Below the pieces are notes generated by a model. That model was not told the DNA's origin. It saw only the letters and a list, made by a program, of their open reading frames with translations, and searched no databases. From Martinezella tropici (GTDB lineage Bacteria > Pseudomonadota > Alphaproteobacteria > Rhizobiales > Rhizobiaceae): a DNA stretch of 64,000 nucleotides. The translations under genes were made by a program, and so were the position numbers. The DNA lies in assembly GCA_000799755.1 (NCBI GenBank), contig JUHI01000016.1, positions 91,371-155,370 on the forward strand, in the 5' to 3' direction. Positions 16,130-24,431 of the stretch are shown here, one piece after another (position 1 is the stretch's first letter; each line of letters begins with the position of its first letter).

Positions 16130-17383
16130 ATGGCTATCAACTCGAAATATGCGCGTTGGTTCGGCGCCGCTGCGATTGCTGCGGCTGCTTTTTCGGCAAG
16201 CAATGTTGCCGCGGAAGACCTGACGCTGTGGACGCTGAACTTCGACAATGGCGCTGCCAACGGCGCCCTGAAGAAGGTGGCGAAGGACTTCGAGGCCGCC
16301 AATCCCGGCACCCATGTCGAAATCGTCCAGCGCGGCGTCGATGAACACAAGACCGCCCTTCGCGTAGCCGCCGGCTCCAGCAAGGGTCCGGATATCTATT
16401 TCAGCTGGGCCGGCCTCGGTCTCGGCGGCGAATATGTGAAGGCAGGTCTCTCGCTGCCGCTCGACAAATATTACACAGAGTACAAGTGGAACGACGAGCT
16501 GCTTCCCTCTGCCGCCGCCTTTGCCGATCTTTATCCGGGCGGCAAGCATGGCGTTCCCTTCACCTTCAAGGGCGAAGCGATCTATTACAACAAGAAGCTC
16601 TTTCAGAAGGCCGGCATTACCCAGGAACCGAAGACCTACGAAGAGCTGCTGGCTGCAGCCGACAAGCTCAAGGCTGCGGGCATTCCGGCCTTCACCTTCG
16701 GCGGCTCGGTTAACTGGCATGTCATGCGTCTGATGGACGTTCTGCTCGAAACCAAATGCGGCGCCGACAAGCATGATGCGCTGATGGCGATGAAGACCGA
16801 CTGGACGAAGGAGCCCTGCGCCACCGACGCCTTTGCCGAATTTGCCAAGTGGACGAAGGATTACACGCTGAAGCCCTTCATGGGTATCAGCAATCAGCAG
16901 TCCTATACGCTGTTCGTCGCCGGCCGCGCCGCGATGATGCTCGAAGGTGACTGGCTGGTCAGCCAGCTGAGCGGCAGCAAGGTCAACCTCGACGATTACG
17001 GCGTTATCCCGTTCCCGACGAATACGAACCGCCTTTATGGCTTTGCCGAATACAATTACGTCAGCACCAAGAGCAAGAATCCGGATCTCGCCGCCAAATT
17101 CCTCGACTACTTCCTGTCGACCAAGGTGCAACAGGATCTCGTCGGCCAGATCAGCTCGATCTCGGTCAACAAGAACGTTCAGTATAAAGACCAGAAGCCG
17201 CTCGAGGCGAAATGGCTCGAGATCTTCAAGACCTACAGCAAGGTCTACATGAATGGCGACCAGGCCTTCCCGCTTGACGTGACCACCGAATACTTCCGGG
17301 TGATCAACGACGTCGCCTCCGGCAATATCCAACCAGCCGACGCTGCCAAGCAGTTGCAGACCTTCATCTCCGGCCGCACCTGA
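16130..17383 (+). CDS. CUT1-type sugar ABC transporter substrate-binding protein
   Basis: A 417-residue periplasmic solute-binding protein (MalE/UgpB class). The Sec signal is MAINSKYARWFGAAAIAAAAFSASNVAA, cleaved before EDLTLW. The lobe signatures FEAANPGTHVEIVQRG, GVPFTFKGEAIYYNKKLFQ and AGRAAMMLEGDWLVSQL are typical. I chose the ATG with AGGAGG about seven bases upstream. It opens the transporter part of the apiose locus, and because a cytoplasmic glycosidase follows, an apiose-containing glycoside is the likely ligand (inference). A large hairpin separates it from the permease genes. Confidence 0.9.
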   Translation: MAINSKYARWFGAAAIAAAAFSASNVAAEDLTLWTLNFDNGAANGALKKVAKDFEAANPGTHVEIVQRGVDEHKTALRVAAGSSKGPDIYFSWAGLGLGGEYVKAGLSLPLDKYYTEYKWNDELLPSAAAFADLYPGGKHGVPFTFKGEAIYYNKKLFQKAGITQEPKTYEELLAAADKLKAAGIPAFTFGGSVNWHVMRLMDVLLETKCGADKHDALMAMKTDWTKEPCATDAFAEFAKWTKDYTLKPFMGISNQQSYTLFVAGRAAMMLEGDWLVSQLSGSKVNLDDYGVIPFPTNTNRLYGFAEYNYVSTKSKNPDLAAKFLDYFLSTKVQQDLVGQISSISVNKNVQYKDQKPLEAKWLEIFKTYSKVYMNGDQAFPLDVTTEYFRVINDVASGNIQPADAAKQLQTFISGRT

Positions 17384-17389
17384 TCGACC

Positions 17390-17437
17390 GAGGGAGGCCG
17401 CCACTCCGATTGCCAATCGCGGCGGACGGCTTCCCTC
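17390..17437 (+). repeat. Intercistronic hairpin after the CUT1 binding-protein gene
   Basis: GAGGGAGGCCG (17390-17400) pairs with CGGCTTCCCTC (17427-17437), one G-U pair, with an inner CCGCC/GGCGG extension. There is no T-run, so it probably stabilises the upstream mRNA and lowers permease expression relative to the binding protein. Confidence 0.6.
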
Positions 17438-17479
17438 ACCCTTATGCCCAAGCGCCAGCTGCCGCCGGGAGCAACCAGA

Positions 17480-18379
17480 ATGTCATTGCGCAATCGAACA
17501 CATGATCCACGCGTCCAGGCAACGATCCTGCTTGCGCCGGCCATGCTGATCTACGCGATCTTCGCGCTTTATCCGATGCTGAACGTGGTGGTACTGAGCT
17601 TCCAGAAATGGAACGGCCTTGATCCGCAGCGCCCGTTCGTTGGTCTCGCGAACTACCAATATATCTTCACACAAGATCCGGTCTTCTGGGTCGCGTTCCG
17701 CAACACCGTGATCTGGACGATCATGTGCGTGATCTTTCCGCCCATGGTCGGACTGTTGCTGGCGCTTGGTCTCAATCAGAAGCTCTTTGCCCGCAACACC
17801 TTCCGCGCCATCTTCTATCTGCCTGTCATCATCGCTCCGATCGCGGTCGCGACCATGTGGAAGTGGATGTACGATCCCTTCTTCGGGCTCTTCACCGAAA
17901 TCCTGACGTCGATGGGCCTGCAGAACTGGATTCAGGACTGGCTCGGCGACAAGGACATCGCACTTTATTCCGTCTTCGTCGCCTTTCTCTGGCAGTCTGT
18001 CGGCTTCTCCATGGTTCTCTTTCTCGCGGGCCTGCAGAACGTCTCGCAAACGCTGGTGGAAGCCGCCCGCATCGACGGTGCCGGACGCTGGAATATCTTC
18101 CGCTACGTCACGCTTCCCGCGTTGCGAACGACGCTGACCATCGTGCTCGTGCTTTCGGTCATCTCCTCGTTGAAGGCCTTCGACATCGTCTACGGCCTGA
18201 CCGGCGGCGGTCCGGCGCAGTCGACGCAGATGCTGGCGCTCTGGGCCTTCACACAGGCCATGCAGATCTTCGATTTCGGCCGCGGTGCTGCGATCTCGGT
18301 TGTTCTGCTGCTCATCACCATCGTCGTCGTCATTCCCTACCTGCGCTGGACGCAAAAACATGAGGAGGCCGAGCAATGA
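17480..18379 (+). CDS. CUT1 ABC transporter permease (MalF type)
   Basis: A 299-residue inner-membrane permease with six main hydrophobic segments (LLAPAMLIYAIFALYPML at the start). The ATPase-docking EAA loop is EAARIDGAGRWNIFRYVTLP. I chose the ATG at 17480 (GGGAG about eight bases upstream) rather than the one at 17444, which adds a charged stretch. Its TGA overlaps the second permease gene by four bases. Confidence 0.9.
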   Translation: MSLRNRTHDPRVQATILLAPAMLIYAIFALYPMLNVVVLSFQKWNGLDPQRPFVGLANYQYIFTQDPVFWVAFRNTVIWTIMCVIFPPMVGLLLALGLNQKLFARNTFRAIFYLPVIIAPIAVATMWKWMYDPFFGLFTEILTSMGLQNWIQDWLGDKDIALYSVFVAFLWQSVGFSMVLFLAGLQNVSQTLVEAARIDGAGRWNIFRYVTLPALRTTLTIVLVLSVISSLKAFDIVYGLTGGGPAQSTQMLALWAFTQAMQIFDFGRGAAISVVLLLITIVVVIPYLRWTQKHEEAEQ

Positions 18380-19263
18380 CGGCAGCATCGGCCACATCCA
18401 TATCCGACGGCTTTGAAACCGTCGCACCGGCCAAGCGCAAGCGAGACCCGGTCCTGATCGGCTTGTGGATCGCGCTCCTAGTCGTTGCGGCGATCTGGCT
18501 TGCCCCCTTTATCTTCATCGTCTTCACCTCGCTGAAGAACCAGGCGGACGTGACCTCGACAGGCGCCTTCATGCCGCCGCTCGATCCGGCCTTCGAGAAC
18601 TACTCAAATGCTTGGGGCCGCGGCAATTTTGCAAGCGCCTTCCTGAACAGCGCCATCATCACCGTCATCAAGGTTCCGCTCGGGCTCATCCTCTCTGCGA
18701 TGGCCGCCTATGCGCTCGCCAAGATCCGCCTGCGGTTCAGCAAGCTGCTGCTGCTTCTGGTCGTTTTCGGCACCATGATCCCGTTCCAGGTCATGCTGGC
18801 GCCGCTGTTCACGCTGGTCAATTCGCTCGGGCTCATCGACACCTATCCGGGCGTCATCCTCCCCTATATCGCCTTCGGCGTGCCCTATCAGGTGTTTATC
18901 CTGCATGGCTTCTTCAGAGGCATTCCAAAGGAGCTGTCGGAAGCCGCTCTGATCGATGGCGCCAGCCACTTCACCATCTTCCGCCGCATCTTCCTGCCGG
19001 TCTGCCTGCCGGTGCTCGCAGCCCTGCTGATCCTGGATTTCGTGTCGACATGGAACGAATTCGCCATGGCACTCGTGCTGCTGCAGGATCAGCACATGTG
19101 GACGCTGCCGCTCGGGCTCATGTCCTTCCAGGGCCAGTTTTCCAATGATTACGGCCAATTGAATGCGGCTATCGTCATGACGGTCCTACCGGCCACCATC
19201 GTTTATCTGATCTTCCAGCGCTACTTCGTCTCCGGCCTCACCTCCGGCGCGGTCAAGGGCTGA
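18376..19263 (+). CDS. CUT1 ABC transporter permease (MalG type)
   Basis: A 295-residue partner permease. It has a cytoplasmic N-terminus, a first membrane span at IGLWIALLVVAAIWLAPFIFIVFTSL, and the EAA loop EAALIDGASHFTIFRRIFLP, ending with the MalG-like C-terminus YFVSGLTSGAVKG. It overlaps the upstream permease gene (ATGA) and is followed 38 bp later by the glycoside hydrolase gene of the same operon. Confidence 0.9.
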   Translation: MTAASATSISDGFETVAPAKRKRDPVLIGLWIALLVVAAIWLAPFIFIVFTSLKNQADVTSTGAFMPPLDPAFENYSNAWGRGNFASAFLNSAIITVIKVPLGLILSAMAAYALAKIRLRFSKLLLLLVVFGTMIPFQVMLAPLFTLVNSLGLIDTYPGVILPYIAFGVPYQVFILHGFFRGIPKELSEAALIDGASHFTIFRRIFLPVCLPVLAALLILDFVSTWNEFAMALVLLQDQHMWTLPLGLMSFQGQFSNDYGQLNAAIVMTVLPATIVYLIFQRYFVSGLTSGAVKG

Positions 19264-19301
19264 GCGGTCGAACCATCCATATATCTTCCGAGGAGAACAT
19301 C

Positions 19302-20816
19302 ATGTCCAACGCGTCCGTCGAAAAATGGGGGATCTTCGAAGCGGCCTTCAATGGTCCTTCCCACGACAATCCCTATCTCGATGTGGCATTCGATGCCGTT
19401 TTCAGCCAGAACAGCCGCGAAGTCCGCGTGCCCGGTTTTTATGACGGCGACGGCGTCTACCGCGTTCGCTTCATGCCGGACAATGAAGGCGATTGGTCAT
19501 TCCGGACACGCTCGAAGACATCGGAACTGGATGGCAAGACCGGCTCTTTCGTTGCCACCAAGCCATCCAAGGGCAACCACGGCCCCGTGCATGTCCACAA
19601 CAAGTTCCATTTCGCCCATGCCGACGGCAAGCCTTTCCTGTCGTTCGGCACGACCTGCTATGCCTGGACACACCAGCCACTCGAGATGCAGGCGCAGACG
19701 CTTGAGACACTGAAGAAGGCTCGCTTCAACAAGATCCGCATGGGCGTCTTCCCGAAGGACTATCCTTACAACGTCAACGAGCCGCTCTATGCCTGCTTCG
19801 AAAAGGGCGTCGACGGCAAGCAAGACTTCGATCGTCCGAACCCCATCCTCTTCCGCCATTTCGAGCGCCAGGTCGCAGCACTCTGCGATCTCGGCATCGA
19901 AGCCGACATCATCATGTTCCACCCCTACGACCGCTGGGGCTATGCCGACATGTCCGCCGAACAGGATTTCCGCTACGTCGCCTATCTCGCAGCGCGCCTT
20001 GCCGCCTATCGCAATGTTTGGTGGGCGCTTGCCAACGAGTATGATTTCCTGCTCGATACCAAGCCGCTGCAGCAGTGGGACCGCTATTTCCACATTCTCG
20101 AAGAAAATGACCCCTACGGCCATCTGAAGTCGATCCATAACGGCGAGCCGACGATGAACTTCGATCATCGCAAGCCTTGGGTCACCCATACCTGCATTCA
20201 GAACTGGGACGTGAAGCGCACGCAGGAATGGCGCGAGGCCTATGGCAAACCTGTCGTCAACGACGAGCCCGAATATGAAGGCAACATCATCCAGTCGTGG
20301 GGCAACCTGACGGCTGAAGAGCTGGTGCATCGCTTCTGGATCACAGTCACACGCGGCGGCTATGCCGGCCATGGCGAAACCTATTCGCATCCGGAAGATC
20401 TGATCTGGTGGGCGAAGGGCGGGGAATTGCGCGGCGAAGCCTGGAAGCGCATCGGCTTCCTGCGTGATCTCCTGGAACAGGATGTCGTCAACGGCCTCGA
20501 GCCCATGGCGTCCTTCGGCGAATGGCCCTGGACCCGCGTCTCCGGCGCACGCGACGGTGATGTCAGTTACATCTATCTCGGCGAACATCAGCCGGTCATC
20601 TGGTCCACCGGCCTGCCGAAGGACGGAACCGACTATGACGTCGACATCATCGACACATGGGCGATGACGATCACGCCGGCCAAGAAGGTCGAAGCGCCGA
20701 TCCCGCATCCGACCCGCCACGGCGCGATCGTGCGCGGCGGTAAAGCCGATGCCGCCTTCGGCGTCGAATTGCCGGGCAAGCCGTACCAGGCGCTCCGCAT
20801 CCGCAAGAAGCACTGA
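19302..20816 (+). CDS. Apiosidase-like glycoside hydrolase (DUF5060 / DUF4038-like / DUF5605), cytoplasmic
   Basis: A 504-residue protein with three parts. An N-terminal beta-sandwich resembles DUF5060 (about residues 8-90), followed by a TIM-barrel catalytic domain of the apiosidase-like type (about 100-400) and a DUF5605-like beta domain. Candidate catalytic acids are Glu246 in VWWALANEYD (acid/base) and Glu322 in VVNDEPEYEG (nucleophile). There is no signal peptide, so it works on imported substrate. Placed between the transporter permeases and ATPase in an apiose-oxidation locus, release of D-apiose from a short apioside is the likely role. The related GH140 family includes an endo-apiosidase; activity here is inferred. 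Confidence 0.78.
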   Translation: MSNASVEKWGIFEAAFNGPSHDNPYLDVAFDAVFSQNSREVRVPGFYDGDGVYRVRFMPDNEGDWSFRTRSKTSELDGKTGSFVATKPSKGNHGPVHVHNKFHFAHADGKPFLSFGTTCYAWTHQPLEMQAQTLETLKKARFNKIRMGVFPKDYPYNVNEPLYACFEKGVDGKQDFDRPNPILFRHFERQVAALCDLGIEADIIMFHPYDRWGYADMSAEQDFRYVAYLAARLAAYRNVWWALANEYDFLLDTKPLQQWDRYFHILEENDPYGHLKSIHNGEPTMNFDHRKPWVTHTCIQNWDVKRTQEWREAYGKPVVNDEPEYEGNIIQSWGNLTAEELVHRFWITVTRGGYAGHGETYSHPEDLIWWAKGGELRGEAWKRIGFLRDLLEQDVVNGLEPMASFGEWPWTRVSGARDGDVSYIYLGEHQPVIWSTGLPKDGTDYDVDIIDTWAMTITPAKKVEAPIPHPTRHGAIVRGGKADAAFGVELPGKPYQALRIRKKH

Positions 20817-20839
20817 TCGATCGAGAAGGAAGGAATGTC

Positions 20840-21904
20840 ATGTCCGGATTGACCATCAAGAACGTCAGGAAGTCCTACGGCGCGGTAAACATCATTCATG
20901 GCGTCGATGTTGAAATCTCGGACGGCGAATTCGTCATTCTCGTCGGTCCTTCGGGCTGCGGCAAGTCAACGCTCTTGCGCATGATCGCGGGGCTTGAGGA
21001 TATCACCGGCGGGCAGATCTCGATCGGCGGCCGAGTCGTCAACGACCTGCCGCCGAAGGATCGCGACATTGCGATGGTCTTCCAGAATTATGCGCTCTAC
21101 CCGCAGATGACGGTGGCACAGAATATGGGCTTTGCGCTGCAGCTTGCCGGCGCAAAGCGTGCGGAGATCGACGAGAAGGTCGGCGAAGCTGCGAAGATAC
21201 TGGGCTTGCAGCCATTGCTGGAGCGCAAACCCGCCCAGCTTTCCGGCGGCCAGCGCCAACGCGTCGCCATGGGCCGCGCCATCGTGCGCGACCCTAAGGT
21301 CTTCCTGTTCGACGAGCCCCTTTCCAACCTCGACGCCAAACTGCGCGTGAAGATGCGCGCCGAGATCAAGGCGCTACATCAGCGCCTGAAGACGACGATC
21401 GTCTACGTGACCCACGATCAGATCGAAGCCATGACCATGGCTGACAAGATCGTCGTGCTGCAGGGCGGAAAGGTAGAGCAGGTCGGCTCGCCGCTCGAGC
21501 TCTATGATCGCCCGAGAAATGTCTTCGTCGCCGGTTTCCTCGGCTCTCCTGCCATGAACTTCCTCGAAGGCAAGATCACCGGGGGCGCCTCGCCGGAATT
21601 GATATTGCCAACCGGCACACGTATCGAACTTGCCAGCGCCCCGGCACAATCCGATGGCCGCGAAGTCGTTCTGGGCGTTCGTCCGGAAGATATTTCCTTT
21701 GCATCGGCAGGCGGCGTCAGCGCAAAGGTTACGGTCGTCGAGCCAACGGGCTCGGAAACGCATGTCGCACTTGATCTGGAAGGCAGGGAATTGACGTGGG
21801 TGATGCGCGAACGGGCCGAACTCGCACCAGGCCAGGCGATCCGGATTTCCTTGAAAACTCCGAACCTGCATTTCTTCGACAAGGCGAGCCAGCAACGACT
21901 ATAG
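20840..21904 (+). CDS. CUT1 sugar ABC transporter ATPase (UgpC/MalK type)
   Basis: A 354-residue ATPase. Walker A is GPSGCGKST, the signature LSGGQRQRVAMGRAIVRDP, and Walker B VFLFDEPLSNLDAKLR with the MalK-specific LDAKLR. The C-terminal TOBE domain (GVRPEDISF) is complete. It energises the permease pair upstream and closes the operon. ATPases of this type can serve more than one transporter. Confidence 0.92.
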   Translation: MSGLTIKNVRKSYGAVNIIHGVDVEISDGEFVILVGPSGCGKSTLLRMIAGLEDITGGQISIGGRVVNDLPPKDRDIAMVFQNYALYPQMTVAQNMGFALQLAGAKRAEIDEKVGEAAKILGLQPLLERKPAQLSGGQRQRVAMGRAIVRDPKVFLFDEPLSNLDAKLRVKMRAEIKALHQRLKTTIVYVTHDQIEAMTMADKIVVLQGGKVEQVGSPLELYDRPRNVFVAGFLGSPAMNFLEGKITGGASPELILPTGTRIELASAPAQSDGREVVLGVRPEDISFASAGGVSAKVTVVEPTGSETHVALDLEGRELTWVMRERAELAPGQAIRISLKTPNLHFFDKASQQRL

Positions 21905-21913
21905 AAGACGGCT

Positions 21914-21953
21914 AAAGCGCCAGGCGCCTCCGATCAGACGGCGGCGCGCTTTT
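21914..21953 (+). terminator. Terminator-like hairpin after the apiose operon
   Basis: AAAGCGC (21914-21920) pairs with GCGCTTT (21946-21952), with a GC-rich loop that can fold further and TTTTGCG at the end. It overlaps the 3' end of the convergent small gene, so it may serve both. Confidence 0.45.
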
Positions 21954-22296
21954 GCGTGCCGCTCATGACGGAAAACACCCGCTTGACGAACGCCTCGCCA
22001 TCGAACTGACGCGCAGCGCCCTCGGCCACATGATCCGGGCGATCGAAGATGAAGGCTTCTAGATTGACGATCGGCAGGTTCAGCCGCGTGCGCACATCGC
22101 CGATCATCGCTGTGTGGGTGACGACAAGCTTGCAGCCATTTGGTTCGAACCACTGTTGAATGCCCGCTGCCGGTATGGCGGTCACCGACAATCCCTGCTC
22201 CGTCAGAACCGAGCCGATGCGGGACGCAACCTGTTGATTATCGAGACAGATCAGCACATCGGCCTGCGATGGGGACGGGACATGGTTAGCCTGCAT
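21934..22296 (-). CDS. Hypothetical protein, possible receiver-like fold
   Basis: A 120-residue protein starting MQANHVPSPSQADVLICLDNQQVASRIGSVLTEQGLSVTAI. The alternating hydrophobic strands and helices resemble a response-regulator receiver (VLICLDN near the acidic pocket position), but the phosphoacceptor Asp is not obvious and there is no output domain. GAGAGG precedes the ATG at 22294-22296; a TTG one codon earlier is in frame. I do not recognise the family. It is convergent with the apiose operon. Confidence 0.6.
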   Translation of the reverse strand: MQANHVPSPSQADVLICLDNQQVASRIGSVLTEQGLSVTAIPAAGIQQWFEPNGCKLVVTHTAMIGDVRTRLNLPIVNLEAFIFDRPDHVAEGAARQFDGEAFVKRVFSVMSGTQKRAAV

Positions 22297-22493
22297 CAAG
22301 CGACCTCTCGTTCAAACATGACGGGAATATACCGATTCGGGCGTAACTGGGTGTTATTAGTTGTTACATTTTGTTTCAGAATCATGACGGCTTTGGCGGT
22401 TCCGCCAAGGCATAGCATCCTCACCTGATAGGGCTGGAACAAGGGACGCTGGAGGTCATGTCGCCTTCATCGCTTTTGCGAAATCGCGACTAA

Positions 22494-22521
22494 GGCTCCC
22501 ATCTTTGCCGAGATGGAAGCC
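22494..22521 (-). terminator. Strong hairpin downstream of the EamA transporter gene
   Basis: GGCTTCCATCT/AGATGGGAGCC on the minus strand (11 bp, one G-U pair, 6-base loop), about 18 bp past the transporter stop. There is no T-run, so termination is uncertain. Confidence 0.4.
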
Positions 22522-22538
22522 TATATGGCTATAGCCCG

Positions 22539-23447
22539 CTAGACCGGCGCACGACGACGGCGGCTATGCCTGAGATCGATGGCCGTGTGCCAGACGATCG
22601 TCGCGAAGATGATCGCCCCGCCGATAAATGTGGCCACAGGCGGCACTTCCGAAAAGAACAGCCAAACCCAGAACGGCGTCAATACGATTTCCATCGAGCT
22701 GATCAACGCGGCATCGGCGGCCGGCATCTTTCTCGATCCGAAAAGGAAGAGGACGAAGGCCAGCGCGAAATTCGTCGCCCCGAAAGCCGCGAGCAGAAGC
22801 CAATTGTTGACGTCCACCGAACTCGCCGAGGCAAAGGGCACAAAGATCACGAATGTCACAAGTCCGCTGACGACGCTCGAGGGCAGGATCGGAATGCTGG
22901 GGTCAATCCGCGGGATGACGATGATGAGAGCGAAGCTGACGGTCATGCCAAGCGCCAGCAGATCGCCGATACCGGTGCCCCCGCCAATGGACGACGCGAC
23001 TATGACGGCGACGCCGACCAGACATATAGCGCCGGCAATCAATGTCCGCTTTGCCACGCCTTCCTTCAGCAAGATCCAGCTCAGGAACGCGGCGATGAAC
23101 GGAGCCGTCGCATAGATCATCGTGACGTTTGCGACAGTGGTCGTATAGAGCGCACCGATGAAGCACGCCTGACTGATGGTCTGGCAGGCAAGCATCGCCA
23201 GCCCGGCCGGATGAAAGACCGAGGCCCATTGCCGCCTTGAAAACCCACCTTCGAGGAAAAAGCTGGGGATCAGCAAGAACAGGCCGCCGAACAGCGACCG
23301 CCAAGCGATCGTCGTCCAGATGTCGGTGGTCAGAAGACGCGCGTAGATACCGCTGCAGCTCCATGCGAGCATGGCTGTAGCCACGAGTAGAACGCCCCTC
23401 TCATAATCGCTGGCAAAAGCGGAGCGGGTCGGAAACTGGAATGTCAT
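22539..23447 (-). CDS. EamA/DMT-family transporter
   Basis: A 302-residue drug/metabolite transporter-type membrane protein with about ten hydrophobic segments in two EamA repeats. The first starts near LLVATAMLAWSCSGIYARL and ends with ATAPFIAAFLSWILLKE; the second has AALISSMEIVLTPFWVWLFFSEVP. The direction (export or import) is unknown. It is divergent from a LysR gene 105 bp away, the usual arrangement for a LysR-controlled transporter. I took the ATG beginning MTFQFP, although its SD is weak; an in-frame GTG lies 10 codons upstream. Confidence 0.82.
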   Translation of the reverse strand: MTFQFPTRSAFASDYERGVLLVATAMLAWSCSGIYARLLTTDIWTTIAWRSLFGGLFLLIPSFFLEGGFSRRQWASVFHPAGLAMLACQTISQACFIGALYTTTVANVTMIYATAPFIAAFLSWILLKEGVAKRTLIAGAICLVGVAVIVASSIGGGTGIGDLLALGMTVSFALIIVIPRIDPSIPILPSSVVSGLVTFVIFVPFASASSVDVNNWLLLAAFGATNFALAFVLFLFGSRKMPAADAALISSMEIVLTPFWVWLFFSEVPPVATFIGGAIIFATIVWHTAIDLRHSRRRRAPV

Positions 23448-23552
23448 GTATGGACTCGAGGAAAGAAGGAACACCCCTTCTCTGCGCCGATATTTGACAT
23501 CAGGCAAACGAATAGTAGAGATAATAGCTATCAGAAATATTTGTGACCTCCC

Positions 23553-24431
23553 ATGCGCGACCCCATCGAAAGCGACCTGCTGCGGACCTTTCTCGTCATC
23601 ACCGAGACATCCAATTTTTCCACGGCTGCCCACAGGATCGGCCGCACCCAATCGGCGGTGAGCGCGCAGATCAAGCGGCTGGAAGATTCGATCGGCGAAA
23701 CGCTCTTCGAAAGAAGCGCACGAGGAGCCGTTCTCACTCGTGCCGGCATTCAGTTGCTTCCCTATGCCCAACGCGTGATCGAACTTTTGAACGAGGCGGC
23801 GGCGAACATTCGCACCAAGCCGCTCGACGGACCGGTCCGGATCGGAATTCCGGAGGAATACAGCCAGACCGTGCTTCCGGCGGCGCTGTCAGCCTTTGCG
23901 ATCAGACACCCGGCCGTCGAAGTGACCGTCTCCTGCGATTACACGGCGCACAACCTGGCTGCCCTGGAGAAAGACGAACTGGATCTGGCCGTCGTCTTCG
24001 ACTGGAGCAACCAGAACAAGGGTGAGGTTCTGTGTGTCGATCCCACGGTCTGGGTGACGTCGCTGGTCCATCGCGTGCATGAGGCGGTGCCGCTGCCCAT
24101 CGCTGTCTACCGCGACTCGACATGGTGCCGCGACTTCGCGCTCAAATCACTGGAGCAAATCGGGCGGCGGTACCGCATCGCCTTCATCGCCGACACGAGT
24201 TCCGGTTTGAAGAACGCCGTTTCCGCCGGACTTGCCGTGACGACGCTGTCGCGCAGCAACATTCCTCATGGTTGCCGGGAGTTGACGAGCGACGATGGTT
24301 TCCCGCCGGTCGATTCCTCGCGCGTCGTGCTTCGCCGCAACCCCTATCATTCAAGCGAAGCGATCCGCGAACTGGCGGAAATGGTGCGCGAAGCCTTCCA
24401 GCCTATGTCGAGTCTCCTCCTGCAGCCGTGA
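23553..24431 (+). CDS. LysR-family transcriptional regulator
   Basis: A 292-residue regulator with an N-terminal winged helix (LLRTFLVITETSNFSTAAHRIGRTQSAVSAQIKRLED) and a LysR substrate-binding domain (VRIGIPEEY onwards). It is divergent from the EamA transporter gene, its most likely target. No clear SD precedes the ATG at 23553. Its 3' end overlaps the convergent AraC-type gene by 29 bp. Confidence 0.88.
   Translation: MRDPIESDLLRTFLVITETSNFSTAAHRIGRTQSAVSAQIKRLEDSIGETLFERSARGAVLTRAGIQLLPYAQRVIELLNEAAANIRTKPLDGPVRIGIPEEYSQTVLPAALSAFAIRHPAVEVTVSCDYTAHNLAALEKDELDLAVVFDWSNQNKGEVLCVDPTVWVTSLVHRVHEAVPLPIAVYRDSTWCRDFALKSLEQIGRRYRIAFIADTSSGLKNAVSAGLAVTTLSRSNIPHGCRELTSDDGFPPVDSSRVVLRRNPYHSSEAIRELAEMVREAFQPMSSLLLQP

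Noticed and set aside
16103..17416. 437-codon minus-strand open frame
   Set aside because: It is a shadow of the CUT1 binding protein, which has a signal peptide, an SD and operon context.
19497..20813. 438-codon minus-strand open frame
   Set aside because: It lies opposite the glycoside hydrolase gene, has no recognisable motif and no SD; the plus-strand protein carries catalytic motifs.
22393..22408. TTGGCGG/CCGCCAA palindrome as a terminator
   Set aside because: The loop is too short (two bases) and no T-run follows on either strand; it is in a gap with no gene end nearby.
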